Below, piece by piece: positions 36,666 to 45,981 of a stretch of DNA of 64,000 bases. Each line of letters begins with the position of its first letter. The stretch's first letter is position 1. The notes beneath the pieces are model-generated. The model saw only the letters and a list, made by a program, of their open reading frames with translations. It did not search any database and was not told the DNA's origin. A program made the translations under genes and the position numbers. The DNA is taken from the NCBI RefSeq assembly GCF_024628865.1, contig NZ_CP102384.1, positions 1,437,001 to 1,501,000 of the forward strand, in the 5' to 3' direction. This DNA comes from Sphingopyxis sp. DBS4 (GTDB taxonomy: Bacteria; Pseudomonadota; Alphaproteobacteria; Sphingomonadales; Sphingomonadaceae).

Positions 36666-38822
36666 ATGGCGGCAAGGTCGCTTCAAACGCCCATGTTCGC
36701 GCACGGGATTACGGTCCTCCGTGGGCTTCCGGAGCGCGCCGAGGCATGGCTCGATGTCGAGCGCGAGCGGATCGGGCTCTGGCTTCCGGTCGCGCTCGGT
36801 GCCGGGATCGCCGCCTGGTTCGCCTTGCCGACGATGATGCAGTGGATCGGGTTGCTTTTCCTGCTCACCGCAGGAGCGCTTGTCGGGGCTTTGGCCGGAT
36901 GGCAGCGGCGGCTGGGTCGCATCGCAGCGGTCGGCTCTGCGGTGATGGCGGCGGGACTGCTGCTGATCTGGGCGCGCGCGGCATGGGTCGCGGCGCCGGT
37001 GCTGGCGCAGCCCGCGGTGACCGCCTTTTCGGCTGAGGTCGAAGCGGTCGAGCCGCAGCCTGCGCGCGAGCAGGTGCGGTTAATCGTCCGTCCGCTCGGT
37101 CGCCCCGATCTGCCGCCACGCGTCCGGCTGACGCTTCGCGGCGATGGCGGCAGCATCGCGCCGGGCGAATTCATCGGGCTCCGCGCGCGGCTGATGCCGC
37201 CTCCGACCGCGAGCCTGCCGGGTGGATATGATTTTGCGCAGCGGGCGTGGTTCGACCGGATCGGCGCGGTCGGGACGGTGCTCGGCGATGTCGCGCGGTC
37301 GCCCGGAGAGCGGAGCGGGAGTCAGCCGCTGCGCGCGCGGCTGAGCGCGCATATCCACGAACAGGTCGCAGGATCGCCGGGCGGGATCGCGGCGGCGCTG
37401 GTCACCGGCGATCGCGGTGCGATATCGCCCGAGGATGACGAGGCGATGCGCCGCGCAGGGTTGGCGCACCTGCTGTCGATCAGCGGGCTGCATGTGACCG
37501 CTGTGATCGGCTTTGCGATGCTCGTCGCGATGCGGCTGTTCGCGCTGAGCCGGCGGTTGGCGCTGGCGGGATATGTGCTGCCGATCGCCGCTGCCGCCGG
37601 CGCGCTTGCGGGGGCGGGCTATACGTGGCTGGCGGGGGCCGAAGTGCCGACGTTGCGGTCGCTGATCGCGGCGCTGCTCGTCCTCGTCGCTTTTCTGATG
37701 GGGCGCGAGGCGTTGACGTTGCGGCTTGTGGCGGCAGGCGCGCTGATCGTGCTGCTGTGGCGTCCCGAATCGCTCGCGGGGCCGAGTTTTCAGCTCAGCT
37801 TCGCGGCGGTGACTGCGCTCGTCGCACTTCATGAAAGCCCGGCGATGCAGCGCTTCCTCGCGCGCCGCGACGAGGTTCTGCCGCTGCGATGGGGGCGGGC
37901 GTTGGCGGGGTTGCTGATCACCGGGCTGGTGGTCGAACTCGCGCTGGCGCCGATCGCGCTGTTTCATTTCCACAAGGCGGGGCTTTACGGCGCGCTCGCC
38001 AATGTCGTCGCGATTCCACTGACCACCTTCGTGATCATGCCGATGGAGGCGGCGGGGCTGCTGTTCGATAGCGTCGGCCTCGGTGCGCCCTTCTGGTGGG
38101 TCGCCGATCATGCGCTGCGCCTGCTCATCGCGCTTGCGCACGCGGTCGCCGACACGCCGGGGGCGGTCGCGACGCTGCCGAGCTTTCCGCGCTGGGGTTT
38201 CGCGCTGACGGTCGGCGGCGGGCTGTGGATCCTGATCTGGCGGACGCGATGGCGCTGGATGGGGGCGGGGCCGCTGGCGATCGGCATCGCGGCATTGCTC
38301 GCGCAGCCGCGCCCCGATCTGCTCGTCACCGGCGACGGGCGCAACATCGCGGCGGCCGTGCCCGGCGGCAGCTATGCGCTGCTGCGTGATCGTGCGGGCG
38401 ATTTCGTGCGGGATGCGATGAGCGAGGCGGCGGGGATCGACGTGCCGCTGAGCGCGCTCGCCGATCTCGACCATGTCGAATGCAACGCCGATTTCTGTCG
38501 CTGGCATCAGGGCGCCGACGGCGTGCAACGCGTCATCCTCGCCTCGCGCGGACGCGATCGGATCGAAGGGGCCGATATGGCGGCCGCCTGCGCCGCGGCC
38601 GATGTCGTGATCAGCGATCGCTGGCTGCCGCGCGAATGCATCGGGCGCTGGCTGACGATCGATCGCGACAGCCTGGCGCAAAGCGGTGGGCTGGCGATCT
38701 ACCTGGGGAGCAGGCCGCGAGTCGCCGCCGCGCTACGCGCTGGCGATGAGCATCCGTGGCGCCGCCCCGACCAGCTCAGTGGTAACGACGAAGCAGTCCC
38801 GAAAGACGCCCTTGCACCATGA
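36666..38822 (+). CDS. comEC: ComEC/Rec2-family DNA uptake protein
   Basis: A 718-aa polytopic membrane protein. An N-terminal DUF4131 region is followed by the competence core with '[13 protein letters not shown]' (the conserved His and Gly), '[13 protein letters not shown]' and about ten membrane helices. In competent bacteria ComEC moves single-stranded DNA across the inner membrane. The C-terminal domain (about residues 550-700) sits where the metallo-hydrolase domain should be, but I see no HxHxDH motif. Its last 47 bases overlap the end of convergent lexA. Confidence 0.87.
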   Translation: MAARSLQTPMFAHGITVLRGLPERAEAWLDVERERIGLWLPVALGAGIAAWFALPTMMQWIGLLFLLTAGALVGALAGWQRRLGRIAAVGSAVMAAGLLLIWARAAWVAAPVLAQPAVTAFSAEVEAVEPQPAREQVRLIVRPLGRPDLPPRVRLTLRGDGGSIAPGEFIGLRARLMPPPTASLPGGYDFAQRAWFDRIGAVGTVLGDVARSPGERSGSQPLRARLSAHIHEQVAGSPGGIAAALVTGDRGAISPEDDEAMRRAGLAHLLSISGLHVTAVIGFAMLVAMRLFALSRRLALAGYVLPIAAAAGALAGAGYTWLAGAEVPTLRSLIAALLVLVAFLMGREALTLRLVAAGALIVLLWRPESLAGPSFQLSFAAVTALVALHESPAMQRFLARRDEVLPLRWGRALAGLLITGLVVELALAPIALFHFHKAGLYGALANVVAIPLTTFVIMPMEAAGLLFDSVGLGAPFWWVADHALRLLIALAHAVADTPGAVATLPSFPRWGFALTVGGGLWILIWRTRWRWMGAGPLAIGIAALLAQPRPDLLVTGDGRNIAAAVPGGSYALLRDRAGDFVRDAMSEAAGIDVPLSALADLDHVECNADFCRWHQGADGVQRVILASRGRDRIEGADMAAACAAADVVISDRWLPRECIGRWLTIDRDSLAQSGGLAIYLGSRPRVAAALRAGDEHPWRRPDQLSGNDEAVPKDALAP

Positions 38823-39459
38823 CGCGCCCGGCCTCGTAGCGCTGCGGCTCATAGGCGCTGTTGGCGGGGTCGAGCCGGATCATCTTGCCCTCGCGGCGGA
38901 AATATTTGAGCGTCGCATCCTGCCCGTCGACCAGCGCGACCACGATGTCACCCTCGCGCGCGGTGTCGGCCTTCTGGATCAGCGCATAATCGCCGTCGAA
39001 GATTCCCGCCTCGACCATCGAGTCGCCCGACACTTCGAGCGCATAATGCTCGCCCGCGCCGAGCAGCGCAGCGGGAACCGCGAGCTGGTTATGATCCTCG
39101 AACGCCTCGATCGGTACGCCCGCAGCGATCTTGCCGTGCAGCGGCACCTCGATGATGTCGTTCGCGGCGATCGGGCGCAGCGCGGGGGCGGGCTTGCGCA
39201 GCGGGACGATATTGTCGCGCTCGCTTACGACGGGAGCCTTGGCGCCTTCGGGGGCCTTGAGCACCTCCAGCGCGCGAGCGCGGTTGGGGAGGCGGCGGAG
39301 AAAACCCCTTTCTTCCAAAGCGCTTATCAGGCGATGGATACCCGATTTCGACTTGAGGCCGAGCGCTTCCTTCATCTCCTCGAACGACGGCGAAATGCCG
39401 CTCGCGTCGAGGCGCTGCTGGATGAAGTGGAGCAGTTCATGCTGCTTGGCGGTCAACAT
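38776..39459 (-). CDS. lexA: SOS repressor LexA
   Basis: LexA, 227 aa. The N-terminal winged HTH ('[20 protein letters not shown]') is joined by a hinge to the S24 self-cleavage domain. The scissile Ala113-Gly114 ('KIAAGVPIE'), the nucleophile Ser147 ('SGDSMVEAG') and Lys185 ('DATLKYF') are all present. The ATG at 39459 has GGAGAA upstream. An autoregulatory SOS box lies 50-64 bases upstream. It is the last gene seen after moeA in the trp-moa-lexA order and has its own promoter. Confidence 0.97.
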   Translation of the reverse strand: MLTAKQHELLHFIQQRLDASGISPSFEEMKEALGLKSKSGIHRLISALEERGFLRRLPNRARALEVLKAPEGAKAPVVSERDNIVPLRKPAPALRPIAANDIIEVPLHGKIAAGVPIEAFEDHNQLAVPAALLGAGEHYALEVSGDSMVEAGIFDGDYALIQKADTAREGDIVVALVDGQDATLKYFRREGKMIRLDPANSAYEPQRYEAGRVMVQGRLSGLLRRYH

Positions 39460-39508
39460 CGCTTGTTCTCCATGATGCCCCGAATGGACCGGGCGCCGGA
39501 CATAGGGA

Positions 39509-39540
39509 GAACGATAGTGGAACAAATCGGAACTTGTCAA
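39509..39540 (-). promoter_or_regulatory. lexA promoter with SOS box GTTC-N7-GTTC
   Basis: On the minus strand GTTCCACTATCGTTC (39523-39509) is a perfect alphaproteobacterial LexA box. A third GTTC lies 6 bases upstream (39533-39530). TTGACA (39540-39535) is a consensus -35; with an 18-base spacer, TATCGT (39516-39511) is the -10, so the box covers the promoter. LexA bound here would repress its own gene. Confidence 0.85.
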
Positions 39541-40724
39541 GCGATGTCGATATAATCGGCCAGTTCGCCAGCGGCTTTGGTGGGGGCGCCGATCTCGCGG
39601 ATCACGAGCGCATCGGCGTCGGCGAGCGGAAAGGTGCGGCCGCTGTCCTGCCCGTCGAACAGCATGAGGCGCTCGCCGTCGCGGCGCGCGCGCAGATAGT
39701 CGCGCCGCGTGCTGCCGGGACCGAGCGCGGCCGCGAGCGGCGCTTGCCGGATTTCGGGCAGTGGGTTGCGCGCGCCTGCAAGATGGCGGACGAGCGGGAG
39801 TAGGAACAGGGTCGCGGTGACGAAGGCGGAGGACGGATTGCCGGGCAGGCCGAGCAGCAACGCGTCGCCGATTTGGCCGGCGATCAGCGGCTTGCCCGGC
39901 TTCATCGCGATTTTCCAGAAATCGACGCGCCCGCCCGCATCATCGAGCGCGCCGCGAACATGATCGTGATCGCCGACCGACGCGCCGCCGACGGTAACGA
40001 TGACGTCGTGACGTCGCGCCAGATCCTTGAGAATATTCGCAATCATCGTCCGGTCATCGCGCATGTGCAGCGGCAGACCGGTATCTGCGGGTTCGCGCGC
40101 GAGCAGCGCCGCGAGCATCGGGCCGTTGCTGTCGGGAATCTGGCCGGGGGCGAGCGCACGGCCCGGCTGCACCAGCTCGTCCCCGGTGGTCATGATCGCG
40201 ACGCGCGGGCGCGCACCGACCGCAAGCTGCGCCGCGCCGCCCATGATCGCGGCAGCGAGCGCGCCCGGGGTCAGGCGCGTTCCGGCGGCGAGGAGTCGGT
40301 CGCCCGCGGCGAAATCGCTCGCGCGGGGGCGAATATGCTGGCCGCGCGCGGGCGCATCGCCGGTCAGAGTGAGCACTGTCTCCTCGGTGGCGGCATTTTC
40401 CTGGATGAGGATAGTGTCGGCGCCATCGGGAAGCATGGCGCCGGTGAAGATGCGCGCCGCCTCGCCCGCGCCGAGCGGTGCGGACGGCGCGGCGCCTGCG
40501 GCGACTTCGCCGACGATGCGCCAGGGGCCGGGAAGATCGTCGAAGCGGATTGCATAGCCGTCCATCGCCGACAGCGCCGCCGCGGGCTGGTCGCGTTCTG
40601 CCGCGATGTTCTGTGAGAGATAGCGGCCAAGCGCTTCCGAAAAAGCGATAGTTTCCGGCGCGAGTGGCGGGCGCAGTGCGAACAGGCGTGCCTGCGCTTC
40701 CTCGACGGGAAGCAGGCCGCTCAT
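39537..40724 (-). CDS. moeA: Molybdopterin molybdenumtransferase
   Basis: MoeA, 395 aa, which ligates molybdate to adenylated molybdopterin. Family blocks are '[14 protein letters not shown]', '[14 protein letters not shown]', 'GDELVQPG', '[15 protein letters not shown]' and '[13 protein letters not shown]'. It overlaps moaC by 4 bases and is followed immediately by the lexA promoter; the first bases of its stop region overlap the -35 hexamer of lexA. The frame is open upstream, but that part is antisense to moaC. Confidence 0.95.
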   Translation of the reverse strand: MSGLLPVEEAQARLFALRPPLAPETIAFSEALGRYLSQNIAAERDQPAAALSAMDGYAIRFDDLPGPWRIVGEVAAGAAPSAPLGAGEAARIFTGAMLPDGADTILIQENAATEETVLTLTGDAPARGQHIRPRASDFAAGDRLLAAGTRLTPGALAAAIMGGAAQLAVGARPRVAIMTTGDELVQPGRALAPGQIPDSNGPMLAALLAREPADTGLPLHMRDDRTMIANILKDLARRHDVIVTVGGASVGDHDHVRGALDDAGGRVDFWKIAMKPGKPLIAGQIGDALLLGLPGNPSSAFVTATLFLLPLVRHLAGARNPLPEIRQAPLAAALGPGSTRRDYLRARRDGERLMLFDGQDSGRTFPLADADALVIREIGAPTKAAGELADYIDIA

Positions 40725-41194
40725 GCGGCGCGCCAGTCGCCCGAGCGGCCGCCGCTCTTTTCGAGCAGACGGATATCGCTGAGGATCATCGCGCGGTCGA
40801 GCGCCTTCGCCATGTCGTAGAGCGTCAGCAGCGCGACCGAGGCGGCGGTGAGCGCCTCCATCTCGACCCCGGTCGGCCCGGTCGTTTCGGCCGTGGCGCG
40901 GACCGAAACGCCGGTCTCCTCCCAATCGAATTCGACCGAAACCTTGGTCAGGGCGAGCGGGTGGCAGAGCGGGATCAGGTCGGACGTGCGTTTCGCGGCC
41001 ATGATGCCCGCGATGCGCGCGGTCGAGAGGACGTCGCCCTTGGGCGCGTTGCCGCTGCGGATCGCGGCCAGTGCCTCGGCTGACATCGCGATGCGGCCGC
41101 CCGCGACGGCGCGGCGCCGGGTGGCGGGCTTGGCGCCGACATCGACCATATGCGCGGCGCCGCTGTCGTCGAGGTGAGTCGGTTTGCTGGTCAT
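40721..41194 (-). CDS. moaC: Cyclic pyranopterin monophosphate synthase
   Basis: MoaC, 157 aa, which closes the cyclic phosphate of precursor Z, the second step of Moco synthesis. Signature blocks: '[14 protein letters not shown]', '[20 protein letters not shown]', '[11 protein letters not shown]' and '[20 protein letters not shown]'. The start at 41194 follows homologues; a longer in-frame reading crosses a repeat element. The stop overlaps moeA as ATGA. Confidence 0.96.
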   Translation of the reverse strand: MTSKPTHLDDSGAAHMVDVGAKPATRRRAVAGGRIAMSAEALAAIRSGNAPKGDVLSTARIAGIMAAKRTSDLIPLCHPLALTKVSVEFDWEETGVSVRATAETTGPTGVEMEALTAASVALLTLYDMAKALDRAMILSDIRLLEKSGGRSGDWRAA

Positions 41195-41256
41195 CGGGGC
41201 GAGCGAAGCAACGCAGCGTAAGAAAGGCAAGGGAAGATGGCGATTTTCGACCGGAA

Positions 41257-41375
41257 GCGGCCGCCCGGCATCTCCTAACTTCGTCATCCCCGCGAAAGCG
41301 GGGACCCAGAGCGTGCGTCAGCTGACCCCACTCTGGGTTCCCGCTTTCGCGGGAATGACGAAGGCGGGCAGGGGC
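41257..41375. repeat. Family A element, copy 2 of an inverted pair
   Basis: The core 41283-41359 is nearly identical to the reverse complement of 33623-33699, with two mismatches in 77. Flanking similarity adds about 42 bases with one indel. It interrupts the otherwise tight trpG-trpD-trpC-moaC-moeA gene run between trpC and moaC. Confidence 0.9.
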
Positions 41376-41405
41376 GGCTCTCCACCTCAACGCGGAAATG
41401 GCGTT

Positions 41406-42191
41406 TTACCCGTTCAGCAGCGCCTTTGTCGCCGCCTCGACATCAGGCTGGCGCATCAGGCTTTCGCCGACGAGGAAGGCGTGGACGCCGCTTTGCGAGA
41501 GGCGGTGGCAGTCGGCATGGGTGGCGATGCCGCTTTCGCCGACGAGCAGCGTGCCGGGCGGCACCAGCTTCGCCAGCCGCTCGGTTACCGCAAGATCGGT
41601 TTCGAAGGTGCGCAGATCGCGGTTGTTGACCCCGATCAGGCGCGAACGAAGCTGGGCCAGCGCGCGGTCGAGTTCGGCCTCGTCATGCACTTCGACGAGA
41701 ACGTCCATGCCGCGCTCGATCGCCGCATCCTCGATCTCGCGCATCGCGCCGTCGTCGAGCGCGGCGACGATGATCAGGATCGCGTCGGCGCCGATCGAGC
41801 GCGCCTCGGCAACCTGCCACGGGTCGATCATGAAATCCTTGCGGAGGACCGGAAGGTCGCACGCGGTGCGCGCCGCGATCAGAAATTCCTCATGCCCCTG
41901 AAAATAAGGCGCGTCGGTGAGCACCGACAGACAGGCCGCGCCGCCCGCGGCATAGGCGCGGGCATGGTCTGCGGGATTGAAATCTTTCCTTATCAATCCT
42001 TTGGATGGCGAAGCTTTCTTGATTTCGGCGATCAGGCCGAAGCCGCCCGCGCTGATCTTTGCCTGCAGCGCCGCCGTAAAGCCGCGCGGGGCGCCGGCGT
42101 CGATGCCGTCGAGGTCGGCGATCGAATAGGCCTGGCGGCGCTGCGCCACCTCCTGCGCCTTGGTGGCAAGGATTTCGGTGAGCTTGTTCAT
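41406..42191 (-). CDS. trpC: Indole-3-glycerol-phosphate synthase
   Basis: TrpC, 261 aa, a TIM barrel that closes the indole ring in tryptophan synthesis. Catalytic blocks: '[15 protein letters not shown]' (Glu and Lys), '[13 protein letters not shown]', '[10 protein letters not shown]' and 'VGESGI'. It is monofunctional, without a fused TrpF. It overlaps trpD by 4 bases and is followed by a family A repeat. Confidence 0.96.
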   Translation of the reverse strand: MNKLTEILATKAQEVAQRRQAYSIADLDGIDAGAPRGFTAALQAKISAGGFGLIAEIKKASPSKGLIRKDFNPADHARAYAAGGAACLSVLTDAPYFQGHEEFLIAARTACDLPVLRKDFMIDPWQVAEARSIGADAILIIVAALDDGAMREIEDAAIERGMDVLVEVHDEAELDRALAQLRSRLIGVNNRDLRTFETDLAVTERLAKLVPPGTLLVGESGIATHADCHRLSQSGVHAFLVGESLMRQPDVEAATKALLNG

Positions 42192-43186
42192 TTATAAGCG
42201 ATCCAGCAGTTGAGCAGGGCGTTGGCGAGGCCCTTGTCGATCGCCTCGGTAGCTTCCTCGACGCCGTCCGCGAGCGTTTCGGCGGCGCCGGCGACGACCA
42301 GCGCTTCGGCGGCGTTGTAGAGGACCGCGTCGCGATAGGCGCCGGGCTCGCCCAGCAGCAGCGCGCGGAGCGCCGCCGCGTTCGTCGCTGCGTCGCCGCC
42401 GCGGATGGCGGTGATCGGGTGGCTGGGAAGCCCCGCGTCGGCGGCAGTGCTGCGCTGCATCCGCACGCCCTCGCGGGTGACGACCGCGACCTCGTTGCCG
42501 CCCGCAAGCGACAGTTCGTCGAGCCCTTCGTCGCCCGAAATCACGCGCGAATGATCGGTGCCGAGCCGGTGCAGCGCCTCGGCATAGACGGCGACATAGG
42601 CGGGACGCGCGATGCCGACGAGCTGGCGCGAAACGCGCGCGGGGTTGGCGAGCGGGCCCATCAGGTTGAAGATCGTGCGCTGTCCGATCGCCTTGCGGAT
42701 CGGCTGGATGCGCTTCATCGCGGGATGGTGGTTCGCGGCGAAGAGGAAGCAGATGCCGAGGTCGGCGAGCTGCGCCTCGGCCATCGTCCCGGCACGCTCC
42801 ATGTCGAGGCCGAGCGCCTCCAGCGTATCGGCGGCGCCCGATTTCGATGAAGCTGCGCGATTTCCGTGCTTTGCGACCGGAACCTCGCATGCTGCGACAA
42901 CGATCGCGACCGCGGTTGAGACGTTGAGCGTGTGGTGGCCGTCGCCGCCGGTGCCGCAGACGTCGATCGCGTTTGCGGGGGCGTCGATCGGAATCATCCG
43001 GTCGCGCATCGCCTGCGCCGCGGCGGCGATCTCGACCATCGTCTCGCCGCGGTCGGAGAGCGCGATCAGGAAGCCGGCGATCTGTTCGTCGCTCGCGTCC
43101 CCGTCGAGGATCGCCGCGAACGCGGCGGCCGCTTCGTCATGCCCCAGCAGCGCGGCGGGGTCGGGGAGCGGGCCGAGACGGCTCAT
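42188..43186 (-). CDS. trpD: Anthranilate phosphoribosyltransferase
   Basis: TrpD, 332 aa, which joins anthranilate and PRPP. The PRPP loop '[17 protein letters not shown]' and '[17 protein letters not shown]' are intact, with '[11 protein letters not shown]' further on. It is not fused to TrpG. Both ends overlap neighbours by 4 bases (trpG upstream, trpC downstream), so the three genes are translationally coupled. Confidence 0.96.
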   Translation of the reverse strand: MSRLGPLPDPAALLGHDEAAAAFAAILDGDASDEQIAGFLIALSDRGETMVEIAAAAQAMRDRMIPIDAPANAIDVCGTGGDGHHTLNVSTAVAIVVAACEVPVAKHGNRAASSKSGAADTLEALGLDMERAGTMAEAQLADLGICFLFAANHHPAMKRIQPIRKAIGQRTIFNLMGPLANPARVSRQLVGIARPAYVAVYAEALHRLGTDHSRVISGDEGLDELSLAGGNEVAVVTREGVRMQRSTAADAGLPSHPITAIRGGDAATNAAALRALLLGEPGAYRDAVLYNAAEALVVAGAAETLADGVEEATEAIDKGLANALLNCWIAYK

Positions 43187-43773
43187 GCCGCGCGCCGCGC
43201 CGCGACCGGCAGTCCTGCTATCTTCAGGAAATTGGCGAGCATCGCATGGCCGTGCTCGGTCGCGATGCTTTCGGGATGGAACTGGACGCCATGGATCGGC
43301 AGGTCGACATGGCGGAAGCCCATAACCGCGCCGTCGTCGCTCGTCGCATTGATCGCGAGACATTCCGGAATGTCGACGACTTCGAGGCTGTGATAGCGCG
43401 TCGCGGTCAGCGGCGAGGGGAGGCCGGCGAAAAGGCCGGTGCCGTCATGGCAGACCGGCGAGGTCTTGCCGTGCATCAGATGGCCGCGCTGGACGGTGCC
43501 GCCGAAATGCTGGCCGATCGCCTGATGACCGAGGCAGACGCCGAGCAATGGCTTGCCCGCATCGGCGCAGGCGGCGACGAGATCGAGGCTGATCCCGGCT
43601 TCGTTGGGCGTGCAGGGGCCGGGCGAGATGAGGAAGGCCGCGGCCCCGGTCGCGAGCGCCTGCGACGCGGTCAGCGCGTCGTTGCGCTCGACGCGCACCT
43701 CGGTCCCGAGCTCGATCAGATAATGAACGAGGTTGAAGGTGAAGCTGTCATAATTGTCGATGACGAGGATCAT
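43183..43773 (-). CDS. trpG: Anthranilate synthase glutamine amidotransferase component
   Basis: TrpG/PabA, 196 aa, class I glutamine amidotransferase supplying ammonia to TrpE. The triad is Cys80 ('[10 protein letters not shown]') with the His and Glu of 'GVQFHPESI'. The N terminus '[18 protein letters not shown]' is the family start. It could also serve PabB. It starts the trpG-trpD-trpC block; trpE is 2.2 kb away, beyond two unrelated genes. Confidence 0.95.
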   Translation of the reverse strand: MILVIDNYDSFTFNLVHYLIELGTEVRVERNDALTASQALATGAAAFLISPGPCTPNEAGISLDLVAACADAGKPLLGVCLGHQAIGQHFGGTVQRGHLMHGKTSPVCHDGTGLFAGLPSPLTATRYHSLEVVDIPECLAINATSDDGAVMGFRHVDLPIHGVQFHPESIATEHGHAMLANFLKIAGLPVAARRAA

Positions 43774-43854
43774 GGCGGCGCCCTAACGGTTTTGCGGCGC
43801 GGGGGGAAGGGATAGAAGCTATCGGGTGGGCAACGCGGGCTTCGCCCGGCGCGG

Positions 43855-44877
43855 TCATCGTGCAGCCTCCTGGTCCGGCATTCGCACCACCACCTTGCCC
43901 TTGGCATGACCCGATTCGAGATAGGCCATCGCATCGCCGATCTCGGCAAAGGGAAAGATGCGGTCGATCACCGGATCGAGCGTCCCCTCTTCGATAAGCT
44001 GCGCGAGTTCTGCGAGTTCAGCGCCGCTGGGATGCATGAAGAGGTATCGGTAGGTGACGCCATGCCTGCGCGCTTTGGCGCGGAGACCAAAGCTCGCGAT
44101 CCAGAACAGCGCGGCGAGTCCGGGGCCGCGGCCGAGGTCCTTTCGCGCGGTCACGGGTTCGGGCATGCCCGCGATCGAAACGACCGTTGCGCCGGGTTTC
44201 ACGACCCCGAAGCATTTTTCGAGCGTCTCGCCGCCGATCAGGTCGAACGCGCCGTCCATATCGCGCACCTCGTCCTCGAAGCGCTGCGCTGTATAGTCGA
44301 TCACGACATCGGCGCCGAGCCGCTCGACGAGCGCGCGGCCGCGTGGCGAGGCCGTCGTCGTCACTTCGGCGCCGAGCCACTTGGCGATCTGGATCGCAAA
44401 GGTGCCCACCCCGCCGGCGCCGCCGGGAATGAAGACCCGGCTGCCGGGGCCGAGCCGCAATTCATCGCGGAGTGCCTGGAGCGCGGTGAGCCCCGCGAGG
44501 GGCACGCCCGCGGCGGTTTCGAAATCAAGCGACGGCGGCAGGGCGGCGAGATGGTTTGCGGGCACGACCGCATAATCGGCGAAGGCGCCCATGCGATCCT
44601 TCGGGACGCGCGCGAAGACGCGGTCGCCGGGCTTGAAGCCGCTTACATCGCTGCCGCAACTCTCGACCGTGCCGGCGAGCTCGTTGCCCATGACGACAGG
44701 AAAATCGTAGCGCTGAACCAGCTTCAACATGCCGTCGCGCGTTTTGAAATCGACGGGATTGAGCCCGGCTGCCCGGACACGAACGAGCACGTCGTCCGGG
44801 CCGGGGACGGGGCGGGGAGCCTCCGCGAGCGCAGTCGTTTCGGAGCCGCCGTAACGATTGAGAAGAAAGGCCTGCAT
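43855..44877 (-). CDS. Zinc-independent MDR oxidoreductase
   Basis: A 340-aa NADP-dependent quinone-oxidoreductase-like member of the medium-chain dehydrogenase family. The GroES-like N domain ('GLNPVDFKTRDGM', 'GNELAGTVESCG') and the Rossmann motif 'IPGGAGGVGTFAIQIAKWLGA', split here for length, are clear; the zinc-ligand cysteines are absent. It starts 6 bases after the hydrolase gene, so the two form a pair placed between trpE and trpG. The substrate is unknown. Confidence 0.85.
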   Translation of the reverse strand: MQAFLLNRYGGSETTALAEAPRPVPGPDDVLVRVRAAGLNPVDFKTRDGMLKLVQRYDFPVVMGNELAGTVESCGSDVSGFKPGDRVFARVPKDRMGAFADYAVVPANHLAALPPSLDFETAAGVPLAGLTALQALRDELRLGPGSRVFIPGGAGGVGTFAIQIAKWLGAEVTTTASPRGRALVERLGADVVIDYTAQRFEDEVRDMDGAFDLIGGETLEKCFGVVKPGATVVSIAGMPEPVTARKDLGRGPGLAALFWIASFGLRAKARRHGVTYRYLFMHPSGAELAELAQLIEEGTLDPVIDRIFPFAEIGDAMAYLESGHAKGKVVVRMPDQEAAR

Positions 44878-44883
44878 CGTCCG

Positions 44884-45945
44884 TTACTCCGCCATCAGCT
44901 TCGCGAGGTCGTCCTTCCAGAATTTCGCCCAGGTGTGGGTGCTATGGCCCTTCGTCTCGGCGCTGGCGGGGATCAGAATGAACTTCGCCGCCGGCATACG
45001 CGTAGCCGCCTTTTCAGCGATGCCGTAGCCGGGCGGGTTGATGAAATCGTCGGCCGAATTGATCCACAGCACCGGCACCTCGATCTTTTCGAGATCGGTC
45101 CACGGATTGTAATTCCGGGATGAATCAAACTGATAGATGATGTCGTTTGCATCGTTTCGGCCAAAGGTGCGCGCGAAGGCTTCGTCCTTGTATGTTTCCG
45201 CGGCTTCGCGCGTCGGATATTGCGCCTGCAACGCATAGGGGTTCGCGCCCGCGATCATTGACAGCGACGCCGCGGTGCGCAGCCCCGACAGCGGCGGATC
45301 GGTATAGTTGCCGTCCTTCCACAGCGGGTCGGCCTTGATCGCATCGATCGACAGGGTGCGCCACATGCGGTTTTCGCCCGCGATCTCGACCGGCAGGCAG
45401 GCGAAGGGCGCGAGCCTTTCGGCGAAGCCGGGATGCACCTCGCCCCAGACGAAGGCGTGCATACAGCCCATCGATGTGCCGAGGATCAGCTTCAGTTTCG
45501 TCACGCCGAGCTTTTCGGTAAGCATCCGGTACTGGGCGGTGACCATGTCGTCATAATCGTAGCGCGGGAACGCCATCTTGAGGCCGTCGCTCGGCTTCGA
45601 CGAGCCGCCGTGACCGATATTGTCGGGCAGGATGACGTAATATTTGCTGGTGTCGAGGACTTGTCCGGGACCGAACAGCTCGTTCGCGAACTGCGGCTGA
45701 AAGAATTGCTTGCCGGTGCCGCCGGTGCCGTGGAGGATCATCACCGCGTTGGTGACATGGCCTTGCCGGTCGCGCTGCGGCTTGCCGAGCGTCGTGTAAT
45801 GAATCCGGATCTCGGGCAGCGTTTCGCCGGTGCCGAAAGTGAAATCCTTGAGGATCGCGTCACCCTCGACGGCGTTTTCGGGTTGCGCGTGAGCGGGACT
45901 GGCGGCGGCGAGGAGCAGGGCGAGCGGGGCGAGGCGTTTCAGCAT
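44884..45945 (-). CDS. Secreted alpha/beta hydrolase, homoserine-acetyltransferase-like
   Basis: A 353-aa alpha/beta-fold protein of the MetX-like group. A signal peptide ('LAPLALLLAAASPAHA-Q') predicts export, unlike true MetX. Oxyanion segment 'LHGTGGTG', nucleophile elbow 'LGTSMGCMHAF', acid in 'NSADDFINPP' and His in 'KGHSTHTW' give a complete triad. It is more likely an esterase-like hydrolase than a methionine enzyme, given export. It sits 36 bases after trpE and is paired with the MDR gene. Confidence 0.82.
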   Translation of the reverse strand: MLKRLAPLALLLAAASPAHAQPENAVEGDAILKDFTFGTGETLPEIRIHYTTLGKPQRDRQGHVTNAVMILHGTGGTGKQFFQPQFANELFGPGQVLDTSKYYVILPDNIGHGGSSKPSDGLKMAFPRYDYDDMVTAQYRMLTEKLGVTKLKLILGTSMGCMHAFVWGEVHPGFAERLAPFACLPVEIAGENRMWRTLSIDAIKADPLWKDGNYTDPPLSGLRTAASLSMIAGANPYALQAQYPTREAAETYKDEAFARTFGRNDANDIIYQFDSSRNYNPWTDLEKIEVPVLWINSADDFINPPGYGIAEKAATRMPAAKFILIPASAETKGHSTHTWAKFWKDDLAKLMAE

Positions 45946-45981
45946 GGCGACGAAGCTAGCGCTCGCCGGCACCGGGTCAAG

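Noticed and set aside
43774..43854. Possible trp leader peptide and attenuator before trpG
   Set aside because: No short frame with tandem Trp codons and no terminator/antiterminator pair are visible; the same holds for the region before ppiD-trpE.
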